The position numbers and the translations under genes are program-made. Below, one piece after another: positions 51,428 to 60,047 of a DNA stretch of 64,000 nucleotides (position 1 is the first letter of the stretch; each line of letters begins with the position of its first letter). The stretch is from Nanobdellota archaeon (GTDB lineage Archaea; Aenigmatarchaeota; Aenigmatarchaeia; QMZP01): positions 62,001 through 126,000 of the forward strand of contig JAHIVW010000003.1 in the NCBI GenBank assembly GCA_018816245.1, read 5' to 3'. The notes below the pieces were generated by a model. The model saw only the letters and a program-made list of their open reading frames with translations, had not been told where the DNA came from and ran no database searches.

Positions 51428-51586
51428 ATGGAATTCTTTGAACGCTGCCCGCTCTGTGCAACTGATGGCAAGATTTGGCAGGACGACGAACCGACGGTGT
51501 TTCACTGTCCGAATTGTGCATCACTCTTCTCCCGTTGTGGTATTGTGTTGGAATCTCGGAAAGAACGAGTGGACTTCTGGTCGTAA
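51428..51586 (+). CDS. Small zinc-ribbon protein (52 aa)
   Basis: A short protein with two CxxC pairs: CPLC (7-10) and CPNC (27-30), the classic zinc ribbon, followed by FSRCGIVLESRKERVDFWS. A TATA box CTTTAAATA about 23-30 bases before ATG 51428 strongly supports a leaderless gene. Its last 85 bases overlap the 3' end of the ogt gene in antisense. Function unknown; such ribbons occur in transcription and translation factors. Confidence 0.7.
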   Translation: MEFFERCPLCATDGKIWQDDEPTVFHCPNCASLFSRCGIVLESRKERVDFWS

Positions 51587-51897
51587 GGAGACCAGCCATA
51601 GGTGTCGAGATCGATCTTCCCATGAAGAATAAGAACACCTTCTTGTTCGAGTAACTGTTTTTTCTGTGCAATTTTTCGAGGAGACGTTCCTGCATAGCCG
51701 CCGAGCAATCCCGTTGACGCAACAACCCGATGGCAGGGAATGCAGGGCGCATCAGGATTCCGCTTGAGTGCCTGCCCGACAGCGCGCGGCGAAGCACACC
51801 GAATCGCGTGTGCAACAGTCTGGTACGTTGCAACCTTGCCGCGAGGAATTTGTTGAATGAACAACCACACTCGTTTCTGAAACGGCGTTCCATCCAT
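51502..51897 (-). CDS. Methylated-DNA-protein cysteine methyltransferase (Ogt-like)
   Basis: A 131-residue compact alkyltransferase: FQKRVWLFIQQIPRGKVATYQTVAHAI, PRAVGQALKRNP (helix-turn-helix) and the acceptor motif PCHRVV with G-LGGYAG. It repairs O6-alkylguanine, lacking the N-terminal domain of Ogt/Ada. The last 35 or so residues are not conserved and overlap the zinc-ribbon gene in antisense. One base separates it from the map stop. Confidence 0.9.
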   Translation of the reverse strand: MDGTPFQKRVWLFIQQIPRGKVATYQTVAHAIRCASPRAVGQALKRNPDAPCIPCHRVVASTGLLGGYAGTSPRKIAQKKQLLEQEGVLILHGKIDLDTYGWSPYDQKSTRSFRDSNTIPQREKSDAQFGQ

Positions 51898-51898
51898 A

Positions 51899-52786
51899 CT
51901 ATCGCGTTGTCACGATGACAGGATCAGCAACAATCATGGTATGTTCTGCTTGTGCAATTGGTGTTCCTGCATCACCCCGAAGCGGTGCATGACTGACAAG
52001 AGCACCAAGCCGTTCGAGTTCCCGAACGGCGAGTGCAATCTTGACAGGGGAAAGTGTTGACGTCAACTGACGCCGCGCAAACGGTAATCCTTTGTACGTA
52101 TCTCGTGCCAGCGCAAGGGCGATCCGCGCATCAGGGGAGCGAACTGGTCGATCCGTAACATAGCGGTAGATTTCAATGGGAGCTGACTCGCGAACCGCTG
52201 TCCTTTGCTCGCAGACAAACGGCTCAATGGCGATAGCCATACCCTCTTCAAGCGTTTCCCGACTGCCGCTGGCAATGTTTGGAATGGTTGGCGGCACATG
52301 GAACTCGTATTGGTCAATCCCATGACCCGTTAAATTAATAATCATCTGTGCGCCGTGGTCTCGGGCAGCTTGTTCAATGATACCACCGAGTTCACCAACA
52401 CGGAGTCCAGGTTTTATGGCATCAATTGCCGCTGCAACAGCAGCTTCTGCTGCCTTGATAAGCGGTGTTTTCTCACTGCAATAACTGAATGCAGCATCAG
52501 CAAGGTAGCCGTTAACAGAAACACCCATATCAATCTTCAACAAATCACCTTTCTGGAGTGTTGCCTTGTCGTTGATGCTTGGCGTTGAGTGCGCAGCAAT
52601 ATCATTGATTGACAAATTCAACGGAAATGCTGGTTCACCACCAAGTTTCCGAATACGATTCTCTGCAAATGTTGCAAGATCAAGTAGCAAAACACCTGGT
52701 TTGAGTTTTTCAAAGAGTTCATTTCGCACGGTTTTCCAGATTGTTCCTGCTGTCTTGTATTCGTTGATAATATTTTCATTCATCAT
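51899..52786 (-). CDS. map: Methionine aminopeptidase, type II
   Basis: A 295-residue archaeal-type methionine aminopeptidase. The metal-binding residues are in KIDMGVSVNGYLADAAFS (two Asp), LTGHGIDQYEFH (His), AIAIEPFVCE (Glu) and HTMIVAD (His/Glu region). The 60-residue type II insertion is present. The start is ATG 52786 or the next codon (52783). It removes N-terminal methionine; it is followed by ogt. Confidence 0.92.
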   Translation of the reverse strand: MMNENIINEYKTAGTIWKTVRNELFEKLKPGVLLLDLATFAENRIRKLGGEPAFPLNLSINDIAAHSTPSINDKATLQKGDLLKIDMGVSVNGYLADAAFSYCSEKTPLIKAAEAAVAAAIDAIKPGLRVGELGGIIEQAARDHGAQMIINLTGHGIDQYEFHVPPTIPNIASGSRETLEEGMAIAIEPFVCEQRTAVRESAPIEIYRYVTDRPVRSPDARIALALARDTYKGLPFARRQLTSTLSPVKIALAVRELERLGALVSHAPLRGDAGTPIAQAEHTMIVADPVIVTTR

Positions 52787-52934
52787 ATAATCATCTCTTT
52801 GTGTTTTGTATATCATAAATCTGCGCATTTTTACGAAAAATTCTCGAATTTCAGCTTTTTTTACTGCGGGAAAGCTTTATTAGGGGGTTTGGCACCATAC
52901 TTTAGTAACAAGTAATGAAGTGGAGGTATTAACT

Positions 52935-53087
52935 ATGGTCGTACGAAGACGCGCAACGCGACGTGCAACAACAACAACCCGCCGACGAACCCGCCGACGA
53001 ACAACTGCAACAACAACCCGCCGACGAACCCGCCGACGAACAACTGCAACAGCAACTACACGACGTCGCCGAACAAGGGCGCGGTAA
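52935..53087 (+). CDS. Protamine-like Arg/Thr repeat peptide (50 aa)
   Basis: ATG 52935 sits behind a strong TGGAGGT ribosome binding site. The peptide consists almost only of arginine, threonine and alanine, with a 13-residue unit (TTRRRTRRRTTAT) repeated in tandem; the 39-bp DNA repeats are nearly identical. It resembles sperm protamines and Arg-rich viral DNA-condensing peptides. It should bind nucleic acids tightly, perhaps as a nucleoid protein. TATA-like GCTTTATTAG at about 52873-52882. The repeat makes length variation likely. Confidence 0.7.
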   Translation: MVVRRRATRRATTTTRRRTRRRTTATTTRRRTRRRTTATATTRRRRTRAR

Positions 53088-53166
53088 GCGGATTTCCGCT
53101 TCTGCACCCTTAACTTTTTTCTTTTATTTTCTTTTCTCTTATATTTCCTCTTGCTATCGTTTTCAT

Positions 53167-53589
53167 ATGGGGAAGATTCAGTACTACCGGGATCCTGATT
53201 TCGAGCTCCGGACCCGTGAAATTGCCGCGCGCTTGCGATTGGGACATATTGATTTTTCCCGTGTTGTCTGCGTCCGATCAATGGGGTCAAAAAGCAAACG
53301 AACCCTCGCCCGCTGCCATACCCTCCCTCGAGTAATGCAGACCGCACTCGCCATCCGCCCGCATTATATTATAGAAATAATAACCGAGACGTTCGATCGG
53401 CTCTCCCAGGAAGAGCAGATCAAGACGATCATTCACGAGCTGCTCCATATTCCCAAGACCTTCGGTGGCGGCTTTCGCCACCATGAATACGTGAATGACC
53501 GAACGATCAACGAGCTCTATAGAAAATATCAAACCCTTCCGTCAGTTGACGTCCTGCTCCCCGAAGAGTCGAGTGATGAGATCGAGTAG
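53167..53589 (+). CDS. HExxH metallopeptidase-like protein
   Basis: A 140-residue protein with zinc-binding HELLH in IIHELLHIPKTFGGGFRHHE; the further histidines could supply the third ligand. The N-terminal part, YYRDPDFELRTREIAARLRLGHIDFSRVVCVRS, is typical of small archaeal putative metallopeptidases similar to phage-type ones. ATG 53167 is leaderless with a TATA box CTTATATTT about 20-28 bases upstream. Substrate unknown. Confidence 0.8.
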   Translation: MGKIQYYRDPDFELRTREIAARLRLGHIDFSRVVCVRSMGSKSKRTLARCHTLPRVMQTALAIRPHYIIEIITETFDRLSQEEQIKTIIHELLHIPKTFGGGFRHHEYVNDRTINELYRKYQTLPSVDVLLPEESSDEIE

Positions 53590-53620
53590 TTTATGAGGAT
53601 TTACAGCTAATACCTACTCT

Positions 53621-54127
53621 ATGGATGCCGGATTCTTTCTCTGGTTTGGCACCTTTGCGCAATCGTTGATCGGTACCTATGGCTACGTGGGACTTTTCGC
53701 TGTTAATTTGATTGGCAGCGCAACCATTATCTTGCCGCTGCTCCCCGGATTTCTTTTTGTCTTCGCCTTCGGCGCAACACTAGATCCGTGGCTCATCGCC
53801 CTTTCTGCTGGTGCGGGCGCCGCACTCGGTGAACTCACCGGATATGCTGTTGGGAAAGGTGGTGGTGCTGTACTGGAATGGAAACACAATTCATGGTTGA
53901 AACGGGCAGAAAAATGGAGCAACTCACATGGCATTTTTCCCGTGATCTTTATCTTTGCGGCAACACCGCTCCCTGCTGATGTGATTGGCATTCTTGCTGG
54001 GGTTATTGATTATGACGTGAAACGATTCCTGCTTGCAAGTTTTCTGGGGAAATTTGTACAGTTTGCCATTCTTGCCTGGGCAGGATTCTACAGCCTCTCT
54101 TGGATATTGCCTTATTTTGGTTTTTGA
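53621..54127 (+). CDS. DedA/VTT-domain membrane protein
   Basis: A 168-residue membrane protein with the SNARE-associated (VTT) fold: LPLLPGFLFVFAFGATLDPW re-entrant helix, GAALGELTGYAVGKGGG, and FAATPLPADVIGILAG. DedA relatives flip lipids such as undecaprenyl phosphate or help membrane integrity. A TACTCTATGG leaderless start. Its end overlaps polB by 16 bases, tail to tail. Confidence 0.85.
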   Translation: MDAGFFLWFGTFAQSLIGTYGYVGLFAVNLIGSATIILPLLPGFLFVFAFGATLDPWLIALSAGAGAALGELTGYAVGKGGGAVLEWKHNSWLKRAEKWSNSHGIFPVIFIFAATPLPADVIGILAGVIDYDVKRFLLASFLGKFVQFAILAWAGFYSLSWILPYFGF

Positions 54128-56544
54128 AGGAACCCACTCAACGAATACTGCCGTTTGGTGTCGTGCAACAGATCATCTTCCGTGATCCCAAGTCCTGACA
54201 AGACACGAAGTGCTGCAGGGATAACTTGGTTATGAATGTAGTACTCGGCATCGTACCGTGTTGCATCTTCAACAGGTTCAGCCCGTTCAGAAATTGTTCC
54301 TGTTCCCGGTGTGATGATATAGCCAATGACGGTCCCTTCGTGGACACGCCCGCCCCGCTGCACAAGCTTCTTCGCAGCTGCGACATGCGGACCAATTTGC
54401 TCATACTGCGAGAGCGGTCGGGTGAGCTGGGAATAAATAACAAGATGATCCTTGTTGATCGTCCCTTCCTTCAATGCCTCAACCGTAGTGCGGACAATTG
54501 AGGTCGCTTTCTTCGGGTCTTTCTCTGCGAGGATCGCCCGAAGTACCGCTTCCTGCGTATCCTTTGCGATCACTGACCAGTCGCGGCGTACCTTCTCAAA
54601 GCCGCGGATCGTAATCGTCCCATCGGCAGCAATCAGAGCATAACGTTTCTTTGCTGCCACGCCGGTCTTGGCGAGAACGAAGAGACCGGCAGTGTAAAAC
54701 CCCTTGCACTCAATCTCCATGATTCCTGGCAAAGACGTGTTTACGATTTTCATGAATGGTTGAATCTTTTTTTCTGTTTTCATCTGCAGGAAGAGAGAAT
54801 CCGTGTCTCCATAGATGACGTGGTAGCCTTCCTTAATGGCAAGGGTAATGACCTGCTTGATGTACATCCTACCAAAAGAAGCAATGGACTCAGCGCAGAC
54901 CCGGGAATACCACCTGCTCCCCGGGTACGCATAATATCCGTAACTTGCGTTCGCAAGGAGCTTGAAAGCGTGTTGCCGATACTCGGCGACCTTGTTTGAT
55001 GGACGCGCTTGAAGTGCCCGTCGCCGTGCTAACAGGTCTTCCAGGACATGAACCACGAATCCTTTGTGGTCACGGCAGTAGAAATGATCTTGTCCGGGAA
55101 CCATGTTCGGGTTCTCCTCTTTATGCTTGCCGCAGCACTGACAGTCAAGAGTTTCGGGGGAAATGTTATGGGTAATCGTAATCGTTGGGTACAACGACGC
55201 AAAGTCAAAGACAGTGATGTTTTCGTACATCCCTTCCGTTGGTTGATGAACATAGCCACCGGTGTACGCGGGCACTTTATGACGTTTCTTGATCTCGTCC
55301 TGTGGAGGTCGGTTGGGAACCAGTTCCTTGGACGTGAATGCATTTCGAATCAGGAGCCATTCTACCATCTGGGAATAGAACATGCGCGAGGTGTCAAACG
55401 GAGACTGGCCGACAACACGTGAGAGTTCATAGATCTGCGGGAGCAGGGTTTCCGCAAGCCGGAGGGCGAGTTCCGAGTCCATGAGGCAGTACCGGGCAAC
55501 GGTTGCCAGATCCTTGTCACGCCACGCGCGTTCGATATCCTTCCATTCAAGCGGAATCTTCCCGACACCGAGGATTTCCTTTGCCACGCGGTCAAGTGAA
55601 TGGACTTCGCTTTCAAGTGTCGTTCCCAGAACTCGTTCGACGAAATCAAACAGATCAATATGCAATCGGCCACGAATAAGTGCTGCGCTGCTGCGCCCTC
55701 GTCTCGTCAGGATGATCGGTGATCCGTCTGCACCAAGATCGAGCGGAATGCCGAATGTTTGTGCCCGCCGCTGGAGCTGGGGAAAATCGAATCGATCACT
55801 GTTATAACCAACAATGATGTGCGGCCGGCGTTCAGTGATGTGTTTCACAAACCGGGCGATCATTGCTGCCTCATCTTCGACAATCTCGAGCGGAACACCC
55901 TTCGGTTGCTTCTGTTTTCCATAACTGATCACGGTTTCAAATCCAGCAGTATCCTTGAGCGAAATCATGATAATTTCCTGTGTGCCGTCGCGGTCAATGG
56001 TTTCGATGTCAAATGCAATGATGCGAAATGAAGGATGGTGTTCCTCTGACTGAGGCGTGAGCGTTTCGAGCGCAACAGCTATGTCAACAGCAAGTGCTGT
56101 TTCAATTGGTTTTCCGGTAACCGTGTACCATGCAAGGGGGAGCAATCCCTTATCAATAAGGTAGCGGCGGGAGAATGGAATGGTGTGTTCATACGTTCCC
56201 TTGATTTCATCCCACGTTTTGACGATGTCCCGAACATAATCGACGTCGGTTGGGAGCGGGACCGTAATCTTGATGAGGGATGTTTGTTTTCCTAGGAAGG
56301 TTCGTTCTGTGCGTTCGACGCGGCGGGGATTCCGCCCGTCAAAAGAGAGGGCGAGAACTCTCCTGAGAAGCTCTTCCTCTTGTTGTTCCGTGATCTGCCG
56401 GACGTCTGCGTAGAAATAGGGTTCAAAGGAACGATCAAGAAGTACAATGGCCTTCCCCTGCTCGTCTGCTCCCCAGAGCCGGACCACTGGTCGATGCTGC
56501 TCAATGACGTAGTCGATATCCAGGAGGCAGAAGCGTTGTGCCAT
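54112..56544 (-). CDS. polB: DNA polymerase family B
   Basis: An 810-residue replicative or repair polymerase. The proofreading domain has exo I AFDIETID (Asp179, Glu181), exo II VGYNSDRFDFPQL and exo III YCLMDSELAL; the polymerase domain has motif A DFASLYPTI, motif B LLANASYGYYAY and motif C YGDTDS. An N-terminal uracil-sensing-like domain precedes. No intein. Length is normal for archaeal PolB. The C-terminal region is complete and ends at the DedA gene. Confidence 0.97.
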   Translation of the reverse strand: MAQRFCLLDIDYVIEQHRPVVRLWGADEQGKAIVLLDRSFEPYFYADVRQITEQQEEELLRRVLALSFDGRNPRRVERTERTFLGKQTSLIKITVPLPTDVDYVRDIVKTWDEIKGTYEHTIPFSRRYLIDKGLLPLAWYTVTGKPIETALAVDIAVALETLTPQSEEHHPSFRIIAFDIETIDRDGTQEIIMISLKDTAGFETVISYGKQKQPKGVPLEIVEDEAAMIARFVKHITERRPHIIVGYNSDRFDFPQLQRRAQTFGIPLDLGADGSPIILTRRGRSSAALIRGRLHIDLFDFVERVLGTTLESEVHSLDRVAKEILGVGKIPLEWKDIERAWRDKDLATVARYCLMDSELALRLAETLLPQIYELSRVVGQSPFDTSRMFYSQMVEWLLIRNAFTSKELVPNRPPQDEIKKRHKVPAYTGGYVHQPTEGMYENITVFDFASLYPTITITHNISPETLDCQCCGKHKEENPNMVPGQDHFYCRDHKGFVVHVLEDLLARRRALQARPSNKVAEYRQHAFKLLANASYGYYAYPGSRWYSRVCAESIASFGRMYIKQVITLAIKEGYHVIYGDTDSLFLQMKTEKKIQPFMKIVNTSLPGIMEIECKGFYTAGLFVLAKTGVAAKKRYALIAADGTITIRGFEKVRRDWSVIAKDTQEAVLRAILAEKDPKKATSIVRTTVEALKEGTINKDHLVIYSQLTRPLSQYEQIGPHVAAAKKLVQRGGRVHEGTVIGYIITPGTGTISERAEPVEDATRYDAEYYIHNQVIPAALRVLSGLGITEDDLLHDTKRQYSLSGFLQKPK

Positions 56545-56565
56545 GGCTTGTTGTTGGTTTCAAGC

Positions 56566-57489
56566 TTAAAATGATCTTAGGAAGGCCTTCACAGCTTCTA
56601 TTCCCATGGCCCGGCGAGCGTCAGTGGTCATGGCAGCAATGTGGGGTGTCACCACCACATTCTCGAGTGCGAAGAAGGCAGGATTGATAGTCGGTTCCTT
56701 GTCAAATACATCCAATCCAGCACCGTAGATCCGATGCTTGAGTGCATCAAGAAGCGCAGCTTCGTTCACGACTGGTCCCCGAGAAGTGTTGAGGAGAATG
56801 GTGGTTGGTTTCATCACAGCAAACTCCTTTTTGTTGATGAGATTTCGAGTACTCTCAAGAAGGGGAACATGGATGGAGATGATGTCTGCTGCTTTGAGGA
56901 GCACTTCAAGCGCGTCGACTTTCTTTACCGGAATTCCCTTGAGATCAGGGTGCTGTTCCACCTGCTCTTTCGTGAGGAGAGGGTCATATACAATGACGGA
57001 GATCGCGAATCCAGAAAGCCGCTTGGCGACTTGTCTTCCGATGTGGCCAAAGCCGACGAGGCCGAGGACTTTGTTGTCAAGATCCTGGCCAAAGTACTGT
57101 TCTCGGTTCCATTTTCCTTGCCGAACGTGGGCATCAGCTGCAGCGACTTTGCGGAGGACTGCGAAGAGGAGGGCAATGGTGTGCGTTGCGACAGCATTTG
57201 CGTTGCTGCCTGGAGCGTGAAAGACGGGGATGTTGTGTTCCTTGCAAGCTTCCTGATCGATATGGTCAAGCCCGACCGAAGCGCTGATAATGGCCTGGAG
57301 CCCGGTTGCCTTCTCGATAATGCCTCGGGTGAGGAGTCCTGTGACTGAGGTAAGAAGAACCTGGGTCGTTTCAAGATCCCTTGTTGGGAGATCTTGTGCA
57401 GAACAGGATGTGATGTTATGACCCTTCTGCTCAAGGAGCTTTAGACCATCAGGATGAATCTTGTCTTTCTCAACGACGAGGATCTTCAT
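56566..57489 (-). CDS. D-isomer 2-hydroxyacid dehydrogenase (SerA-like)
   Basis: A 307-residue NAD-dependent dehydrogenase. VLGLVGFGHIGRQVAKRLSGF is the nucleotide loop; SRGPVVNEAAL and the catalytic Arg, Glu and His (VTPHIAAMT) are present. It could be phosphoglycerate dehydrogenase without a regulatory ACT domain or a glyoxylate/hydroxypyruvate reductase. ATG 57489 is backed by CTTTATATAG about 20-29 bases upstream. The 238 bases before it hold this promoter and the promoter of the next gene; no other gene is seen. Confidence 0.9.
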   Translation of the reverse strand: MKILVVEKDKIHPDGLKLLEQKGHNITSCSAQDLPTRDLETTQVLLTSVTGLLTRGIIEKATGLQAIISASVGLDHIDQEACKEHNIPVFHAPGSNANAVATHTIALLFAVLRKVAAADAHVRQGKWNREQYFGQDLDNKVLGLVGFGHIGRQVAKRLSGFAISVIVYDPLLTKEQVEQHPDLKGIPVKKVDALEVLLKAADIISIHVPLLESTRNLINKKEFAVMKPTTILLNTSRGPVVNEAALLDALKHRIYGAGLDVFDKEPTINPAFFALENVVVTPHIAAMTTDARRAMGIEAVKAFLRSF

Positions 57490-57727
57490 GGAGGGTGGTT
57501 GAATGCCCTCTTTATATAGCTGTGCCGAAGTGTGCACGGTGTGACGTGTCTTTGGGATTGATCTGGCTGACCACTGACTCGTTGAACATCCGTACCTCGA
57601 ATATGAATAGGCGTTGCGGACGCTTGCGGGCCGGCGCGTCGCAATAGTGTCAGAAACGTTGATTGACATTCCTGAGGAGAGAAACAACCCAAATAATTTT
57701 AAATGCTTAGCAATTTAAACTACGAAT

Positions 57728-58105
57728 ATGGGCAGTCTCATAGAAATAAACGATACTTTGCAGATATCTAAAGAACAAGGTTTTCCAGAAGTTTTGGATT
57801 ACGAAAAACATAAAATAAAGCCATTTACGGCGGATGACTTTAAAGATAAGATTTTTGAATTCAGAGACAAACCAAAAATCAGAATATATAAGTTGCCTCC
57901 TGTTCGTAATTTTTTAGTTCAGAATATTGGTGGTAAATGGCTTTATTGGGGACTTGTCCACGTTCTTGAAATCCATCACGATAATGTGAAACGAACAACT
58001 TCTGGGAAGTTCAAGATAATTTATATTTATACTCCTGAAGAGATGAAACAAGCCCACAAACTAATAGATAGAAATAAAGAGACGGATTTTCTTAATGTAT
58101 TGTAG
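57728..58105 (+). CDS. AT-rich protein, unknown (125 aa)
   Basis: A 125-residue soluble protein beginning MGSLIEINDTLQISKEQGFP, with a central FLVQNIGGKWLYWGLVHVLEIHHDN. No known motif. AT-rich codons (AAA, ATA, AGA, AAT) contrast with neighbours. A TATA box ATTTTAAATG about 26-33 bases before the ATG shows a leaderless promoter. Probably recently acquired. Confidence 0.65.
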   Translation: MGSLIEINDTLQISKEQGFPEVLDYEKHKIKPFTADDFKDKIFEFRDKPKIRIYKLPPVRNFLVQNIGGKWLYWGLVHVLEIHHDNVKRTTSGKFKIIYIYTPEEMKQAHKLIDRNKETDFLNVL

Positions 58106-58280
58106 AAATTCCCTTTGTGTTCCGTCTCCCAAAAATCTTCTTTTTCTGTTGTTTCCGTCACGGTCCACTAGAAGAAACGTTTATATACCCTATGGTACTA
58201 TGATGAGACGAAGATCCCCATGGGGTTGGTCCTCTGGCCTAATTCTGTGGTGAGCCTCGCCACACACCCTGTGGATACAT

Positions 58281-59549
58281 ATGAACTTCGCAGACATGCA
58301 GCTTGACGAACGGCTCGTCCGAGCCGTGAACGAGATGGGGTACGAGACCCCGACAGCCATTCAGGAGAAGGCCATCCCGATTCTGAAGAAGGGGCATGAC
58401 ATGATTGCTCAGTCAGAGACGGGATCTGGGAAAACCGCAGCATTCGGCCTCCCGATTCTCGAAAAAATCGAGCAGGGAAAGGGCATCCAGGCATTGATTG
58501 TCACCCCGACCCGGGAACTTGCCGAGCAGATTGCCAAAGAATTCACAAAATTTGCGGCCCACCTCTCTATTACTCACGTCCTGACCTATGGTGGTGTGTC
58601 CATCAACCCACAGATCGACAATCTGAAACGCGCGGAGATTGTGATCGGAACACCAGGAAGGATTCTCGACCACCTCAATCGGAGAACCATGAACTTATCA
58701 GGTGTCCGGTTTCTTGTCCTTGACGAAGCAGACCGCATGCTGGACATGGGATTCATTGATGATGTTGAGAAGATTATCAACACAACACCGAAGACACGGC
58801 AAACCATGTTGTTTTCCGCGACCATGCCATATGAGATTGTCAAGCTTTCGAAGCGGTACCTTCGCAATCCACAAACCATTGCAACAAAGACCCATGTGGA
58901 ACGAGACTTCTTGGAGCAAGTCTACTACGATGTCATGCGACCAGAAAAGTATTCACTCCTGGTTCACTTGCTCCACAAAGAGAAACCGTCGCTTGCCATG
59001 GTTTTTTGTGCAACGCGTGAACAGTCTGATCTCGTTGCCAAGAACCTGAAAAAAGACGGGATTGAAGCAAAGGCAATCCATGGTGGCTTGACCCAGCATC
59101 GCCGGAACACAATCATGGAAGGGTTCCACGGGGGGAAGATCCACGTCTTGGTTTGTACTGACGTTGCTGCCCGTGGCCTTGACGTCAAGAACGTCTCTCA
59201 TATTTTCAATTATGATCTCCCGAAAACGTCAGATGATTACACACATCGCATCGGGCGAACGGCGCGCGCGGGGGAGAAAGGGAAGGCGATCGCGTTGTTG
59301 AGTCCTGAAGATCACCAGAGCATGCGGCGTATCCTGCAGGACCAGAATCTGTCTGTTGACAAGGCAGTTGCTGGGACGTATCCTCGTTTGCAGTTTCGTC
59401 GTTCTTTCCAACAGGAAGAAGGCGAGTACACTCAGGAATACGTAAGACGACAACAGCGGTTTGAGAAACGACGTTCAAGCGAACGAGGTCCACCTCAACG
59501 CGGCGGTCACTCCACACGTTCTAGGAAACCTCGATCTGGTCGTCGGTGA
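58281..59549 (+). CDS. DEAD-box RNA helicase
   Basis: A 422-residue helicase: Q motif YETPTAIQEKAIP, motif I AQSETGSGKT, PTRELAEQ, DEAD in VLDEADRMLDMG, SAT, and motif VI HRIGRTARAG. The C-terminal 45 residues are Arg/Gly/Ser-rich (RRQQRFEKRRSSERGPPQRGG), an RNA-binding tail. A TATA box TTTATATACC near 58173-58182 implies an untranslated leader of about 70 bases, which contains short hairpins (CCCCATGGGG) and may be regulatory. The end overlaps aIF1 by 29 bases. Confidence 0.95.
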   Translation: MNFADMQLDERLVRAVNEMGYETPTAIQEKAIPILKKGHDMIAQSETGSGKTAAFGLPILEKIEQGKGIQALIVTPTRELAEQIAKEFTKFAAHLSITHVLTYGGVSINPQIDNLKRAEIVIGTPGRILDHLNRRTMNLSGVRFLVLDEADRMLDMGFIDDVEKIINTTPKTRQTMLFSATMPYEIVKLSKRYLRNPQTIATKTHVERDFLEQVYYDVMRPEKYSLLVHLLHKEKPSLAMVFCATREQSDLVAKNLKKDGIEAKAIHGGLTQHRRNTIMEGFHGGKIHVLVCTDVAARGLDVKNVSHIFNYDLPKTSDDYTHRIGRTARAGEKGKAIALLSPEDHQSMRRILQDQNLSVDKAVAGTYPRLQFRRSFQQEEGEYTQEYVRRQQRFEKRRSSERGPPQRGGHSTRSRKPRSGRR

Positions 59550-59829
59550 ACCCGAGCTTGATCAAGATCCGTTTGACCTTCTCTCGATGATCGCCTTGAA
59601 GTTCAATCACGTTGCCATCCTTCATGGTTCCTCCACAGGCAAGCTTAGTTTTGAGTTCCTTGAGAACCGCCTTGGGATCTGATCCTTTGCTCAGTCCTTC
59701 CACAACCGTCGTCATTTTTCTGAATCGTCGGGCGACTGCACTGATCCGGATGGTCTCGCGCTCTTTCGAGATAGTCTCACACACACACAGTTCTTTGCTT
59801 AAACCGCATTTCGCACAGACTTCGTTCAT
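59521..59829 (-). CDS. sui1: Translation initiation factor aIF1 (SUI1)
   Basis: A 102-residue SUI1 protein: an N-terminal zinc ribbon (CAKCGLSKELCVC), then TTVVEGLSKGSDPKAVLKELKTKLACGGTMKDGN and the C-terminal VKRILIKLGF. It secures start codon selection. It follows uL29 with a four-base overlap and is the usual member of this archaeal ribosomal operon. Antisense overlap with the helicase 3' end. Confidence 0.95.
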   Translation of the reverse strand: MNEVCAKCGLSKELCVCETISKERETIRISAVARRFRKMTTVVEGLSKGSDPKAVLKELKTKLACGGTMKDGNVIELQGDHREKVKRILIKLGFTDDQIEVS

Positions 59830-60044
59830 TGCTTGGAAGCCCCCTTGCGCTTTTCTTCATTGTTAATTGTGTGAACACGGGCAATGGTCTTGCGGATTTC
59901 CGCGATCTTGCCCGGAGACGTTGTGCTTGCACCGACCGCAATCTGGCCGCGTTCTTTCGCAAGCTCAAGATGAAGATCATGCAGCCGCTTCTGTCGATCA
60001 GCGGCGGATAACTTTCTGATCTCTTTGGGTCGAAGAATAGCCAT
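59826..60044 (-). CDS. rpl29: Ribosomal protein uL29
   Basis: A 72-residue L29: RPKEIRKLSAADRQKRLHDLHLELAKER and VGASTTSPGKIAEIRKTIARVHTI. Two-helix hairpin at the exit tunnel. It starts three bases after the uS3 stop codon. Confidence 0.93.
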   Translation of the reverse strand: MAILRPKEIRKLSAADRQKRLHDLHLELAKERGQIAVGASTTSPGKIAEIRKTIARVHTINNEEKRKGASKQ

Positions 60045-60047
60045 ACG

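Noticed and set aside
52960-53060. CRISPR-like repeat
   Set aside because: The 39-bp units are adjacent copies inside a coding frame (RRRTRRRTTAT) without spacers.
57490-57687. N-terminal extension of the hydroxyacid dehydrogenase to 57687
   Set aside because: The frame is open, but a TATA box directly before ATG 57489 and the family's normal start argue against it.
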